From: Pseudopithomyces maydicus
Lineage: Eukaryota > Ascomycota > Dothideomycetes > Pleosporales > Didymosphaeriaceae
Reading direction: 5' to 3'
DNA: 64,000 nt
Assembly: GCA_026873275.1 (NCBI GenBank)
Contig: JANTUC010000007.1
Coordinates: forward strand, 1,922,001 to 1,986,000
The notes beneath the pieces are model-generated. The model searched no databases, was not told the DNA's origin, and saw only the letters and a list, made by a program, of their open reading frames with translations. This document shows positions 10,239 to 21,554 of this stretch, one piece after another. Position 1 is the stretch's first letter. Each line of letters opens with the position of its first letter. The translations under genes and the position numbers were made by a program.

Positions 10239-11621
10239 TTACTTTTGGGTAAGAGCTTCTAGAAGGCGTTGGTTGATGCGGAGATTTTCTTCTTGGGCTC
10301 GAATCAATTCTTTGAGTATGTCTTGAATGTTTCTGGGGTCTATCGCGGGTGGTGGGGTTAATGTCTCTTCCGGGTGAATCTCTTTAGCAGTTGTGTGTGG
10401 AGCTTTGGGAGTGTGTTCGTCTGCTGTGTTTGGAGAAAATTGTTTCTCTGTAATACCTGGTGAAGAGTTTTTCTCTGTCACCGGGAATAGTTCATCTCTC
10501 GTCGACGTTTCTAGTCTTTCGGAATGCGTAATATGAGCTGAAGTTGGGGTAGAGAGCTCGATATTTCCATCAGTAGTGAAATAAACCCTGCTTCCCTCAC
10601 GCACGTGTCTCGACTGCCGAAAACGATGGTCTGGTGGGTGGCTGTATTCCTCTGGCCTCTCTTCCGTCGTGTTCTCTTCCCTGGCCCTTCTTTCCTTCAA
10701 CATATCTAGTATATGGTGCCAGCGCGTCACTGACGTACCTTCGAAGTACTTCATAGTTTGTGCCGCGTAATACATGCTGATGCCGAGCAGTACGCTAACG
10801 AGGTAGAACACCAGTATGCCGATGGACCCATCACCAAAAGTTTTGATCAATCCCGCGGTATGAACCTTGCCAAGATATATACCTAATCCAATGAGGAACA
10901 TAGTCAACGCAATCTTTAATAGAGTCATTGGGACGACCAGCATGATAGCGGCATACGCCGAAGGAATCTCCCATCGTCTCAACCCAGCAATTGTGCTCAG
11001 TTGGTCTATCTCTTCGGTTTTGATTGAACCGAGCCAATGACCTTGTTTGATTGCATTGAGTATGCCTGCATTGAACATCTGGGTATTGGGTGAAGATATC
11101 GGCTTGAAAAAGAAGTCCTTGATGTTCTCGGCGGTGTGCAAGCCATGGAAAGCTGGGCTAATTGTACAAGAAAAGAACACCGATAGGCAGCCCGTAACGA
11201 GGCTAGCAATGAAGAATGCCTCGGCGGTCCAATGTGACTCTGCTAACCCTATAGCAGACAAGGCTGAGATTGCAATTTGCGCAACGATAGCACCCTAAGC
11301 AAGGTATCAGAAGCCAGTGACTCTCTTGCCGCAACAAATACCTACGGCGACACCGATCATGTTAAAACCGGATGTGTACGACTCCATGAACGCAACCACT
11401 TGGTCATCTCTTGCGTGGACCAAATTTACTCTCACGCGTGCCATAACAAAACGCGCGTCTGTGAAGACGAAATACAGGAGTAGGGTGATTAAAATCCCAT
11501 ATTTTTCAACCGTGTCTTTGAATTTGTTATACCTCTTGTATGAGTTTTCGTGGAGTTGGTAGAGAGGAAGAATAAGTGTGGTGAGAAATGTATTGACTGC
11601 TAGACTGTCGGCAGCCGCCAT
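10239..11621 (-). CDS. Multi-span membrane protein of unknown function
   Basis: Exons 11621-11346 and 11294-10239 on the minus strand, with a 51-bp intron (GTAGGT to CTTAG), give 443 residues. I recognise no named family. Hydrophobic segments near ILITLLLYFVFT, AIVAQIAISALSAIGLA, FIASLVTGCLSVFFSC, AAIMLVVPMTLLKIALTMFL and GILVFYLVSVLLGISMYYAA suggest about five or six membrane spans in the first 270 residues. The last ~170 residues form a hydrophilic, Ser/Thr/Pro/Glu-rich tail ending in a short possible coiled coil (LIRAQEENLRINQRLLEAL). The start ATG at 11619-11621 opens MAAADSLAVNTFLTTLILPL. It sits next to the SINE-like cluster. Similar undefined proteins are common in Dothideomycetes; that statement is from memory. 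Confidence 0.75.
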
Positions 11622-12249
11622 TTTTGGACCGCGGTAGAAGCGGGAGGGTTAAACTAGCGGGAACAGGGTCCTTGTACGAAGGAAATATCCGAATAACACT
11701 CAATTGTTATCACTGTTTGTGTCTTTCATGACTGGGGAGGACTTTTGCGAATTTTGTCGCAAGGCTGCGGGCAGGGGAGGGAAGATGCGGCTGAAGCCGA
11801 ACTCGTTTCTTGCACTAACCTTATTTGTCACCTCTTTCGTGTACGATGTTATTAAAGACACTCTGGATCGTTTACACAGTTCTCAAGTGTCTGGTACACT
11901 GTAGTCATGGTAAATAATCCCCATGACCAACGTAGTTGTTATGTAGTATTCCAGCTCTTTTCAGTGAATGCCAGCCTCTCCAAGAACACAATCTCAAATG
12001 CATAATACGACGAGAAATCTTAATGGTGTTGAATACTTCTTGTCAGAGAAAAACACGTTTCGGAGAAATCATTAGAATACAATTGTGGAACAGATCTATC
12101 AGGATTGGAACCAGCATCTTGGGAAGGTTTTAATCCTATTTGGTTGCCGTGAAGAAAATCATATGCACGAAACTCCGCAAGCCAAGTAGGTACCTGGTGA
12201 TAACTTATAACGTGAAATCCTACTTTGGGGTCGACAGACTCGTGAGAAC

Positions 12250-12520
12250 CTTGAGCCTGAAAAAAGCACGCGCGGTGAGAGCGAGCTCGTAGAGAAGACG
12301 CACAAAAGTGAACAGGCATTCAAAATACACAAGACCAAAAAAGAATGCAAAAAAGCAAAAAGGTCACCGCCGGAGTATTACATCCTAACCCGGGGGATCG
12401 AACCCGCGCTAGAATGGACAACCCTGCTCCATTTTTGGCCCTCAATAACCAGCTGGTCCGAACACTGATGTCAAGCGATGTTCATTGGAAGAAAGTCTAA
12501 CCAAACAATATATATATAGA
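12250..12520 (-). repeat. tRNA-derived SINE-like element, copy 1
   Basis: Read on the minus strand it has a tRNA-like head. An A-box-like GGACCAGCTGGTTAT (plus-strand 12447-12459) comes first, and about 45 bases further an exact B-box GGTTCGATCCC (12394-12404). Then follows a T-rich linker and a body with CACTTTTGTGCG and GCTCTCACCGCGCG. Its closest relative in the window is the opposite-strand copy at 40845-40990. Confidence 0.65.
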
Positions 12521-12559
12521 GAGAGATGACAAGTAGATTTATATATATATTATATGGAT

Positions 12560-12775
12560 TATGATGGTGGTGAGAGCGCGTGGTAACAGCGCGAGGTGAG
12601 AGCGCGCTCATAGGGAAAGTGCGCAAAAGTGAACGCACACCACCGTTCAAAATATACAAGACAAACAGATTACAGGAAAGAAAATCGCCGGAGCATTACG
12701 CCTAAGCCTCAATAACCAGCTCGTCCGTCCCGATCAACGGTCGATGTCAAGCGGTGATTCGGATGGAAGAACTTT
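12560..12775 (-). repeat. SINE-like element, copy 2 (truncated head)
   Basis: Shares with the other copies the GACATC..TGATCGGGACGGAC..GCTGGTTATTGAGG head (plus strand about 12700-12750) and the GTGCGTTCACTTTTGCGC / GAGCGCGCTCTCACC body. The B-box part is missing. Confidence 0.6.
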
Positions 12776-12879
12776 TACCAATACACACATACATCTATAT
12801 ATATATATATGCATAGACATATATATATATATATATAGATTTATACAGAGAGAGAGATGCATTATTTAGATTCATATTT

Positions 12880-13140
12880 TATATGAGCTATGATGAGCGT
12901 GGTAAGAGCGTGCACCCAGGTAGTAAGTAAGGTATGGTAAGCAAGGCGTGGCAAGTAAGGTATGGCAAGAGCGCGCAGTGAGAGCGCACAAAAGTAAACG
13001 CACACCATCCAAACAATTATAAGACAAAAACAATGCAAGTAATGATGGTGTTTATAGCGCGTGGTAAGAGCGCGTAAGGCATAGACAGTAAGGTGTGGTA
13101 AGAGCGCGCCGTCAGAGCGCACAAACGTGAACAACACACC
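12880..13140 (-). repeat. SINE-like element, copy 3 (body only)
   Basis: Only the GC-rich body is present. It repeats the motifs GTGGTAAGAGCGCG and AGAGCGCACAAA.GTGAAC two to three times, without a tRNA-like head. Confidence 0.5.
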
Positions 13141-13177
13141 ACCCTCTGCCAACCCTCCAAGGTCTTTACCCTATCTC

Positions 13178-13895
13178 TCAATACGTATCATAAATCTGCT
13201 GCGCGGTAACATCAATCAAGCAGCGAAACTTCCTCACCCCACTGCGTCCCGATATCCCCAGCCCACACGAGTAATCATCGCCCGGGAACGGAATGCAGTT
13301 CCCGTAGACGTTGCCGTCCAGGCCAATCATGTCCAGGTTGCGGTCTTTGTAGATGGCTGGGCACGCTATTAGTACTCATGTATATATGTTATCGTCGTTT
13401 AGAATGAGGGACGCTGCGCTGGGACTCACGTACTCCAGTGATCTAGATATTGGGGTGAAAAGTTAGCTTAAATGAAACATTTGTGGTCTTGTTTGGCAGA
13501 AGGGAGGGGGACTACGTACAAATTGGGTCCACGCCGTTGAAGTTCATTTCTAGTATTTGAATGTCGGCGGGGTCGGGATTTTGAGAACATGTTCCGGATG
13601 GTTCGCAGCGGACGCCGTCTTTCTGACCGCTGACCTGTGAAATGGTTAGTGATTGATTCTGGGAATGTGGTCGTTGGAGATGGATGCTTATGTAGGGGTT
13701 TCCTACGTCGTCGCTATCGATGTACCACGGGAGGTTATTGGCTTGATCGCAGTCTGGTTCTGCCTCGAAGATTTGCCACATTTGAGTTTGGCCTGTGATG
13801 GCATTGTTGTCTTGGACTTGGTAGATGTCGAAGTTTGCGAGGGTGAAAGGAACGAGGCTGGAGAACAGGAGAACGAGGGATGTGGTGGCTTTCAT
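13178..13895 (-). CDS. Small secreted cysteine-containing protein (effector-like), with a 9-nt microexon
   Basis: Exons 13895-13707, 13634-13520, 13442-13434 and 13356-13178 give 163 residues. Residues 1 to about 20 are a signal peptide (MKATTSLVLLFSSLVPFTLA). The mature part has six cysteines and no domain I can name. The C-terminal half (YKDRNLDMIGLDGNVYGNC, then PFPGDDYSCG) looks like a conserved family of small fungal secreted proteins, judged from memory. Intron 1 (72 bp) keeps the frame if retained, so a 187-residue form is possible. Intron 1 has a CTAAC branch and introns 2 and 3 (77 bp each) have AGCTAAC and TACTAAT branch sites. The 9-nt exon encodes the middle of the YHWT motif. A minus-strand TATA box lies upstream at 14010-14017. 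It may be an apoplastic effector or a cell-wall protein. Confidence 0.75.
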
Positions 13896-15643
13896 GTTGG
13901 GTGGTAAGAAGATGGAGATTGTCCGTTTGATGACTTGGTATTGTAGTGATTGGGAAAATTGAAAATCGGACTGATTGTGTAGATAAAAGTCCTGGGTGAT
14001 GTCGACCTTCTTTTATACTGTATTCTCTCATCGCGATCCCAGAGTTTGGCATCATAGCTAAGAGTTTGTCTTAAATTGACGTGTTCACCGACTTGGTATT
14101 TGGTCTGGAAGGGGAATTGACAACCGCGGAAACTTACACTGCATGTGCTCTGCGAAGCCACAAAATCCCTCGACACGAGAATCCTGTGAGATTATCGCAC
14201 GAAACTCTCCACTGAGGCACATATACTCCATTGTCAAGATCATATGGTTCATTGTCATAGGAAGCGTAACATGGCAAGTGGGGGCGGTTACACATTACGA
14301 GGTAAGATTACGCTATAGCTACACATATTATAGACTCAAGAGGGAAATGATGCCTGGATTCTAGGATCGAGCCTTGGTTCTGCAGTCTTGTCGTGCGAAA
14401 GAGCGAATTCTCATGAGCTGGCCTTGTTCACTGGCACAGTGTTTCGGAAAGTCAAGATGTATCAAATAGAGATACCAAGCCTTGAGGCTTGAGAAGGCTG
14501 TACACTTCTAAATAATGCCTTATATGGACGTCATAAAAGCTTGGCTCGTATCTTTGACTTAAACAGCCTTGACGATTAAGTCAATTGGCAAGAGGAGAGT
14601 TGAGTTTCATTTTGCTTCAGGGCTCGATTCATTTACAGCTCGGCAAGCTTTAGCACACACTCTGTTGACTTGAACCGGAACGTATATTTACTGTCCATGA
14701 TTCTCTGTCCTGCGTTTTGGGCAGTGAATAATCTGGGTGAGCGTAGAGAGATGATCGCGTGGCTTGGAAAAGTGATGCCTAGTCAGGCGTGCACAGTATC
14801 TCAGATCGATGCATTGAGATCCTTCACTGCATCGTATTCCTGGCGCTTCCTTCTCAACACGGGAAATAGTTTGCATTCGTACGAAAATGCAATTGTGCCC
14901 ATGGGTAGCTGCCTGTGCCTATAGCGACAATGTTCAAGGCCAGATTATACACGCGCATTGAAGGTATCGCCTATGATGACGGAAAGTATTGTATGTACCA
15001 TGCTCAATGATAATTCTATATTCCGTAGTGGAAACTATCGTTCCCGCCTTTTCTCCATAACTTGGCATCAACCTATGCTCCCGACCTCCAAGACTCAAAG
15101 CTGACACTGACACAACTTGGCAAAAAGGAGATCCTGAGTGACGTAAATCGCTGTATCGAACTAGGTTTTGGGTTCAAGAGACCGGCGCTCCGCCCCTCCC
15201 ACACTGCCCATCTACCTGTTTCATCGCCCTCGTGGATGAAAGGTTCTCCATGGGTACTAGGGCGGTAAACAACAAGTGAATATACGCTTGTTCATTGTCC
15301 GCGGGACTTGAAAACCTCAAGGTTATAATTCACCAAGCCCTGTCGAAGTCTTGGTTTACAGCCGCTATGCTTTGGTGATCCCACAAGATGTTCGAAGCTT
15401 CTCCTTACTGCCCTAATCTTGGTAGACGACAAGCCTCTAGAGGATAGTGGCGGACACAACTGCCCAGATCGCAAGAGCAGCATATCCGAATTTTTCGAGA
15501 ATTCGCGTATGGCGTGTCGGTGTAAAGTTGAGTCATGCTCCGAACGCTTAGTGATTCGGGAAATTCTTGATTACATTCGCAGTCAGGCTTTCGCGAAGCC
15601 CTTCTAAAACCGTCTGGTGGCCTTAATTTTTTCTTTCTCTAAA
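13896..15643. other. Intergenic region
   Basis: About 1.7 kb. Apart from the promoter of the secreted-protein gene I see no coding family, RNA gene or clear repeat. Short frames of 60-94 codons are scattered and unsupported. Confidence 0.5.
14010..14017 (-). promoter_or_regulatory. TATA box of the secreted-protein gene
   Basis: TATAAAAG on the minus strand, 115 bp upstream of the ATG at 13895. Spacing is suitable for a leader of about 80-90 bases. Confidence 0.5.
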
Positions 15644-16322
15644 TCATCCCAAGAGTTGGGTAGGGTCATCATCGTACACGGCGCGTACGTGTCGCGGGCC
15701 GACTGTTGTTGGTGGGTTTAGGCGAAAGTACGTGGGCTGCCGCTGCGGGAGCACCCTTTTAGAGGCAGCTCGGGTACTGCGTGCAGCGGGGGCGGGGGCG
15801 GGTGCGGATGCGACTGGTTTCGTGGCAGCCTTTGCACGTTTCTTCGGCACATTGAGCTCCTCGTTTTCCTTGTCGCCATCATCGGACGGGCGCTTCTTTC
15901 CACGAGTGGTAGTCTTTGGCGGAGCTTTTGATGTAGCTTTCGCGGGTGCAGTCTTTGTTTTCCGTGCGGCCGGTTGGACCGCAGCGCGGACAGGCACAGG
16001 CGCAAGAGCCGGAGCCGGTGCCGGTGCTGTTTCCTTCTTTGCGGGCGAAAGTTTTGCGACCTTAGCCGGAGCATGAGTCGAAGGGTCGAGAAGATCTACA
16101 AGACTTATGTTGCGTTTGCTGTTAGGTATACGGTTGACGCGTCGTTCCAGGCGAGATCGTAGACTGGCGACTTGAGCCTCGCACATGGCGATAAGCTTCT
16201 CGCCTCGTGCCTTGACTGCGAGTTTCATTAGTAGAGACATCGTGAACGGTTTCGAAACACGTACGCTCAAGCTCTAGGTTGGCTCTCAGGGCAGCTTTCG
16301 CTTCTGAAGTGAGATGCGACAT
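15644..16322 (-). CDS. nbl1: Borealin N-terminal domain protein (Nbl1-like)
   Basis: Likely chromosomal passenger complex subunit, which in this family helps bring Aurora kinase and INCENP to centromeres and the spindle midzone. Exons 16322-16265 and 16215-15644, with a 49-bp intron (GTACGT, CTACTAAT, CGCAG), give 209 residues. The spliced N terminus (LTSEAKAALRANLELELKARGEKL, then ASLRSRLERRVNRIP) matches the Nbl1/borealin N-terminal helix that bundles with survivin and INCENP. The remainder is Ala/Pro/Lys-rich and disordered with basic patches (KKRAKAATK, GKKRPSDD). It ends with a short conserved-looking tail (QPTYFRLNPPTTVGPRHVRAVYDDD). It is divergently placed to rpn10, about 600 bp away. 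Confidence 0.8.
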
Positions 16323-16925
16323 GTTTGTTTATGTTTGTTTGTTGTGGTGAGAGCGGATAAAGAAAGCAACTCGAGCAGTCGCACAGCCCAAGCAAAAAGG
16401 ATATGAGGGTTGGAGAAGACGCCGAAGAGGTTCGATAGTCCGAGTGCGCAATTCCTAACTTGGCTGTTGTTGATGTTAATGGGAAGAAGGCGCGTTGTGT
16501 AGTGTGGATGCTCGGGCCGCGGCCGCACGGGGCAACGATACCACCCGCGCGCTTGGCATGACGCGAAACCCTGTGATCCTCGAGGTACATAGGTACCCAA
16601 CAAACTATTGTGACTTTTCAATCACCACATCCCAGAGAAAACCAACTTTAGTTACCTGAATATCATTGCAGGCCACGAGCTGTCAGATCACTTGTTGCCG
16701 GCTTGCTGTTATCCTGTTCGCCTCAAAGTCAAGCCAATCCTTCCAGCTGAGGCACTACTTCAGGGCAGGGCTTCGCAAGCGACACGTGACCAGCATAGTC
16801 CCCGGCCTCGTCTGCTGGTGAGCTTGGCTTAGGTAGCTCCGACATCCGCAACAGCCACCACTTCACAACCCACCCCGCCGCATTTCCTCCCAATACCCCA
16901 CAATCGCACCGGCGAAATCGACATC
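16323..16925. other. Divergent promoter region nbl1 / rpn10
   Basis: 603 bp between two divergent start codons. No gene. GTTTGTTTATGTTTGTTTG next to the nbl1 start is a simple repeat in its leader. Confidence 0.5.
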
Positions 16926-17967
16926 ATGGTGTTGGAGGCGTCTATGATAATGTCGGTGCTGCCTGTTTTTAGCCCGCGATCTTCTGCTAACGATTCGTAG
17001 CGTTGACAACAGCGAGGCAAGTCGGAATGGCGACTACGTGTACGTGAAATATTGCGATTCATACAACTCGGGATACTGATGCGATACCAGGCCCTCGCGA
17101 TGGGAAGCGCAAGCGGACGCCGTGAACCTTATATTCTCTGCAAAGACTGGGGCAAACCCAGAGTCATCCGTCGGCCTCATGAGCATGGGAGGCAACACAC
17201 CCGAGATTCTCACCACCCTCACCACAGACATCGGAAAGGTGCTCGATGGTCTGCACCGAACGAAGATAAAGGGAACTTCGCACTTCTCAACGGGCCTCAA
17301 CGTGGCCGCAGTACGTCATCTCGGTATTTCCTCATACCTCATCACACTAACGAAGTTGTAGTTGGCTCTCAAGCACCGTCAGAACAAGTCCCAGAAGCAG
17401 CGAATAGTGATCTTTACTTGCAGCCCGATCGAAGAGGATGAGAAGGAGCTCGTTAAGCTTTCGAAACGCATGAAGAAGAACGGCATTAGCGTTGATATCA
17501 TCGCTTTCGGTGAGCTTGGAGACGACACAACCAGGAAACTTGAGAAGTTCAGCGAGGCTTGCCAGAGCGCAGAGGGATCACATCTCGCCGTCATCCAGCC
17601 TAGCTCGAATCTCCTCAGCGACTCCCTCATTACAACACCTATACTTGGAGGAGATGGCAGTTCCGGCGGCGCAGGAGCGAGCAACGCCGGTGGAGAAGGA
17701 GGCGATTCCGGTGGCAACTCTTTCGAATTCGGTGTGGACCCATCGGTGGACCCAGAGCTGGCACTGGCACTGAGGATGAGCTACGAGGAGGAGAAGGCGC
17801 GGCAAGAGAAGGAAAAGAAAGCCAAGGAGACCTCGGAGGGAAAGACCGAGCTGGATCCGGTGGCTGAAGGTGATGAGCACCAGCCTCTGTTGGATGATCA
17901 GGGTCAGCCAAGCGGAAGCGGAAGCAAGGACAAGAAGGATGACCCAGATAAGATGGACACCGCTTGA
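16926..17967 (+). CDS. rpn10: 26S proteasome regulatory subunit Rpn10
   Basis: Polyubiquitin receptor in the 19S regulatory particle. Exons 16926-16951, 17001-17039, 17091-17310 and 17362-17967 give 296 residues. Introns are 49-51 bp, several with clear branch sites (GCTAAC, CACTAAC). The N-terminal VWA domain is intact (MVLEASMIIVDNSEASRNGDY, SVGLMSMGG, LKHRQNKSQKQRIVIF). A Gly-rich linker (about residues 190-212) leads to a ubiquitin-interacting motif near residues 224-243 (DPELALALRMSYEEEK) and an acidic/Lys tail. Only one UIM is visible, as in most fungal Rpn10. The first exon is only 26 bases; I chose it because it restores the invariant N terminus. Confidence 0.96.
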
Positions 17968-18411
17968 ACCTGGGAAGGCGACGATTGATGAGCATCCGAG
18001 GCGTTCACGGGTAGAATACTCACACTGGCGCATCCAATTACCAAATGCATCTCTACGGAGCTGCTTATAGAGCTTTGGGGAATGGAAACTCATGCAAGCT
18101 ATTGAACAGTCTTGGAAATTTGGTGGATATATGTTATTCATCCTGCCCTTCCTGCTGTCTGGAAGATCACGCCAACTTAACTACGCAGATGTTTCGTCCA
18201 GCCTATGACATATAGCAAACCTGTCCCCCCTGTTGCCCCCACAATGTGCTATACGCGAGGTTTGCTCATCTGTTCTGTAATCAATAGAACGTGTCCTTGA
18301 CTCATGTTTTCCCCCCAATCAGATCCTGACTTGGCTCTCTGAAGAGCCCCATGGTATTGACCAAGTTCAAGCCTCGTGCTTGATCATCTTATTCCCACAA
18401 ACGTCGCTTAT
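17968..18411. other. Convergent 3' spacer rpn10 / trs23
   Basis: 444 bp between two converging genes. No gene seen. Confidence 0.5.
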
Positions 18412-19006
18412 TCAGCCCCTCAGCTTGATAAAACCATCTAATCCTCGATCAAACTTCTCGCATCTGATAGGCATTTCCACCGTGTAGAACGGGTTCTTCA
18501 TTACGAAGTCCGCGTAGAGCTCGTATATTCTCTTTATCATGGTATCGATGTTCGGTTGCTGAGGCTCGGTGAACAGCAAGAACTTGATTCCCGTGATTGT
18601 CTGGAAGCACTGCATGCGGAATTGGGAGGTTTCGAGGACCTCGATGCCGGTCGCGCGGTGGATGAAGGGCGAGGGAGCGAGATTCGCGGCACCGGACGCA
18701 GGGGGCGGTGGGACAGGTGGGTTAGGGCAGAGTTGCTTGGTTATAGCATGCATGCTGAGCGCTTCTTCAGTCCCAGTCCTGGATTTGGAAGAGCGCAGGG
18801 GCAGAGGACGTACCCGTGGAATGAGCCAGCAAGCATAAGGAGATCATTGCTGTTGAGCTTCTGTAGGCCGGCATGGAACTCGCGATTATAAATTAGACCG
18901 CCAGACTTGCTGATTATAAAGAGCGCAAAGACGACCCTGGAAAGGTAAATCCCACGGTACGGGAACACAGGTGCGGGGAGCAGGCGGTTGCGGTGTGAAC
19001 ATACAT
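18412..19006 (-). CDS. trs23: TRAPP complex subunit Trs23 (sybindin/TRAPPC4 family)
   Basis: Longin-fold subunit of the TRAPP tethering complexes, which act as Rab GEFs in ER-Golgi and Golgi traffic. Exons 19006-19005, 18936-18814 and 18754-18412 give 155 residues. The core is clear: FALFIISKSGGLIYNREFH, SNDLLMLAGSFHG, IEVLETSQFRMQCFQTITG, KFLLFTEP, IYELYADFVMKNPFYTVEMPIRCEKFD. The start codon appears split by the first intron: AT at 19006-19005, a 68-bp intron with a GTATGT donor, then G from GGTCGTC. This yields MVVFALFIISK, the expected family start, and no other in-frame ATG lies nearby. The second intron is 59 bp. Confidence 0.9.
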
Positions 19007-19459
19007 GTCGGGAATCGGACAGCAAACGCCACGGGGTTCTATCCGTTGCCCTGGACAATTTTACGTAAGGTTCCCAGTGTAATTCCAGGCAAATCAGGAA
19101 CAATCGACGTCGACTGGGTTTCTTGGTTGTCAGTACTGGGGCGCCGATTGCTTGGTCTGAAACGCACAGGCCTATGGAGTTGAGCGCGCTCGCTACCTGA
19201 CCAGGATCATTCCGCCCGCGTCGTGCCCCACCCTCGTCGCCGCGAGCTGGCACAGGCTCCACACTTCAACCCTCACCAAACGACAACCGGCAGGCAGCCC
19301 TTGACCCACGCTGCCCTCTCGCAAGACTGCCGCTGGTCCTCCTTCCTCAATACCCACAGCCGAAAATCCACTGCCAGACCGGCACAACCGCAACCAGGAC
19401 CGAGCGACTGCACCTGCCTCCGCTCCCGCTGTCTCTGGCCTTGCCCTGGCCTGTACGCC
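19007..19459. other. Divergent promoter region trs23 / double-domain E2
   Basis: 453 bp, C-rich toward the E2 side. No gene seen. Confidence 0.5.
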
Positions 19460-20932
19460 ATGTCGAATCAATCGATACTGCGTATTACGCGTGTACGGAT
19501 TTGGCCGCGCGTATCAGACACCCATCAGCTGATATTATCCAGGAATTGAGCGAGATCCAGCGAGGATCCGATCTTTGTGAGTACCAATAGCTGCTGCCTG
19601 AGGGTTACGCCAGCTGCTAACGTACGCCAGCCCTCGCGGTCGCCTGCCGGGATATCGACGTGAGACACGTGCGTGCCTTAATCATAGGGCCTCCAGATAC
19701 CCCGTACGAGTTCGGCTTCTTCGAGTTTACCGCCAAGTTCACCAAAGAGTACCCGACCAAGGCTCCCAACGTCCAGTGCATCACCACCAACAGTGGGCGC
19801 ACGCGATTCAATCCAAACATCTACGCTGGCGGCAAAGTATGCCTCTCGATTCTCGGGTGAGTAGAATGTCGCTGTCGTCAACGTGAGTGACTAACAATAG
19901 AGCAGCACATGGCGGGGCGAGCGGGGCGAGGAGTGGTCTTCCGCGCAAGGCCTTGAGTCCATCTTGATCTCCATACAGAGCCTCATGTCCTCAAACCCCT
20001 ACGAGAACGAGCCCGGCTTCGAAGATGCGAGGTCAGACTATGACAAGAAGAACCAGGCTGCATACGTTGCCAAAATCCGACACGAGACTTTGCGCGTCTC
20101 TGTGATAGAGCGACTTGAAGACTATTTGGGAATCAAGCGCGGAAAGTCTTCGCTGGTTACAGTCTACAATGCGGAGGAAGACTATCAAGCGGGCGCTGGC
20201 GAAGCCCCGTTTGAGCCGTTCAAAGACCTATGCAAGCGCCGTTTCCTATGGTACTACGAGTCGTACCTCGCTAGCATTGAGGCTGAGATGAAAGATCACA
20301 AGGATGGGGAACGCTTCGAGAAGATGCCATTTGAGGGCCCGGGGAACACAATGGAGGGCACCTTCCACTACTCGCAGCTCAAGGGGCGTCTTCAGGCAAT
20401 TTATGCAAAGCTAGATGAAGAGACAGTGGGCTGGGCTGCTGAGGGCATGAAGGCTGTCCAAGAAGAGAAAGGCATAGCCAGTAACCTCCAACGACAGTTC
20501 GAGCAGATCGTTTCGTATCTTAAGACGAACGACTCGATGACCATCGATCTCGACTTGGTGGACAAGAACCCTTTCGTCTGGCAGCTGGTATTCTTTGGCC
20601 GACCGATGACGAACCTCGATGGCGGAATGTTCCGCATCATGATCTCCCTCAGCCCCAAGTTCCCGGATGTTCTACCGCGCGTGAAATTTGCTACGCCAAT
20701 CTTCCACCACCGTGTCTCCCCGGACGGCATACTTTGCTACAACGCTGCGAGGAAGGACGACATGCGGTCGCACATCGAGGCTATCATCTCCGCTATTGAG
20801 GAGGAGTCTCCGGCGTACGATCCGCGAACGCTGGTCAATCCTGCCGCGGCGAAGCTCTTCTGGGGAGGTGCAGACGATAAGAAGATGTACAATCGGCGTC
20901 TTCGTCGATCAGCGCAGGACAGTGCTGAGTAA
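19460..20932 (+). CDS. Ubiquitin-conjugating enzyme with two UBC folds (UBE2Z-like)
   Basis: E2 enzyme that accepts ubiquitin or a ubiquitin-like protein from an E1. Exons 19460-19492, 19543-19576, 19631-19856 and 19906-20932 give 439 residues. The first UBC domain (about residues 5-165) has the RALIIGPPDTPYEFGFFEF core, the NPNIYAGGKVCLSILG active site with Cys93, and the family insert GTWRGERGEEWSSAQGLESIL. A helical linker leads to a second UBC-like domain (about 315-405): NPFVWQLVFFGRP, FRIMISLSPKFPDVLPRVKF, VSPDGILCYN with Cys375 at the matching position. All introns are 49-54 bp. The first domain resembles UBE2Z/BRUCE-type E2s. Whether the second Cys is catalytic is unknown. Divergent to trs23. 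Confidence 0.9.
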
Positions 20933-21554
20933 GTCAATGGATGCTGCGCGAAGGCAAAGGCCCATGCACGTCGTATTGCCCAGTGACGAGCATCACGGTG
21001 TCATATTGTCCTGCCGTAATTTATTGTTTTGAATAAAGCTTTGCTAACCCATGGCTTGTCTAGAAATCCTTTCTAGAACGCGCATGTAGCGCTCCTTCTA
21101 CCTGCCCACGGCAACCTTACGATGATACGGCTCTATAGATTGAGGGTTGATACCCGGGCCCCTTTCATTCGGGTCCACACCAGGAGTCACAGGTCGGTCA
21201 CGGCGTTTTGGGGTTTTTAAGTCAGTTGCATTTTGCACGGCGCACCATGGTTAATCGGCGCATTATCTGCATTGCGAGAGAAGAAAAAACCGGTCAATGG
21301 GAGAATGGGTCATTAGGTAGGTTAATTACAATGTCTTTAAGCCGCCCAAATGATGATTTTGAAGATAGCGGCTACAGACGCTTATCTTCAGTTTTCATAG
21401 CTCATCAAACTGTGGCTATCCACAAACCAAATTATGTCCCTAGAATTTCGTAATGTCCATGCTCATATGTGCTTCCTGTGTTGCCGTTTCTCCCTAGGCT
21501 GAAACCAGACGAAATGTACCGGCGCACGAGGTTTGAATATTCACTATGTGCAAT
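20933..21554. other. Convergent 3' spacer
   Basis: 622 bp between the E2 gene and erg26. No gene seen. Confidence 0.5.

Larger units (their letters stand above)
11622..13177. other. Intergenic region dominated by SINE-like repeats and AT microsatellites
   Basis: No protein gene recognised. It contains three partly overlapping minus-oriented SINE-like pieces (separate entries) and ATATAT tracts at about 12509-12560 and 12797-12850. Confidence 0.6.
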
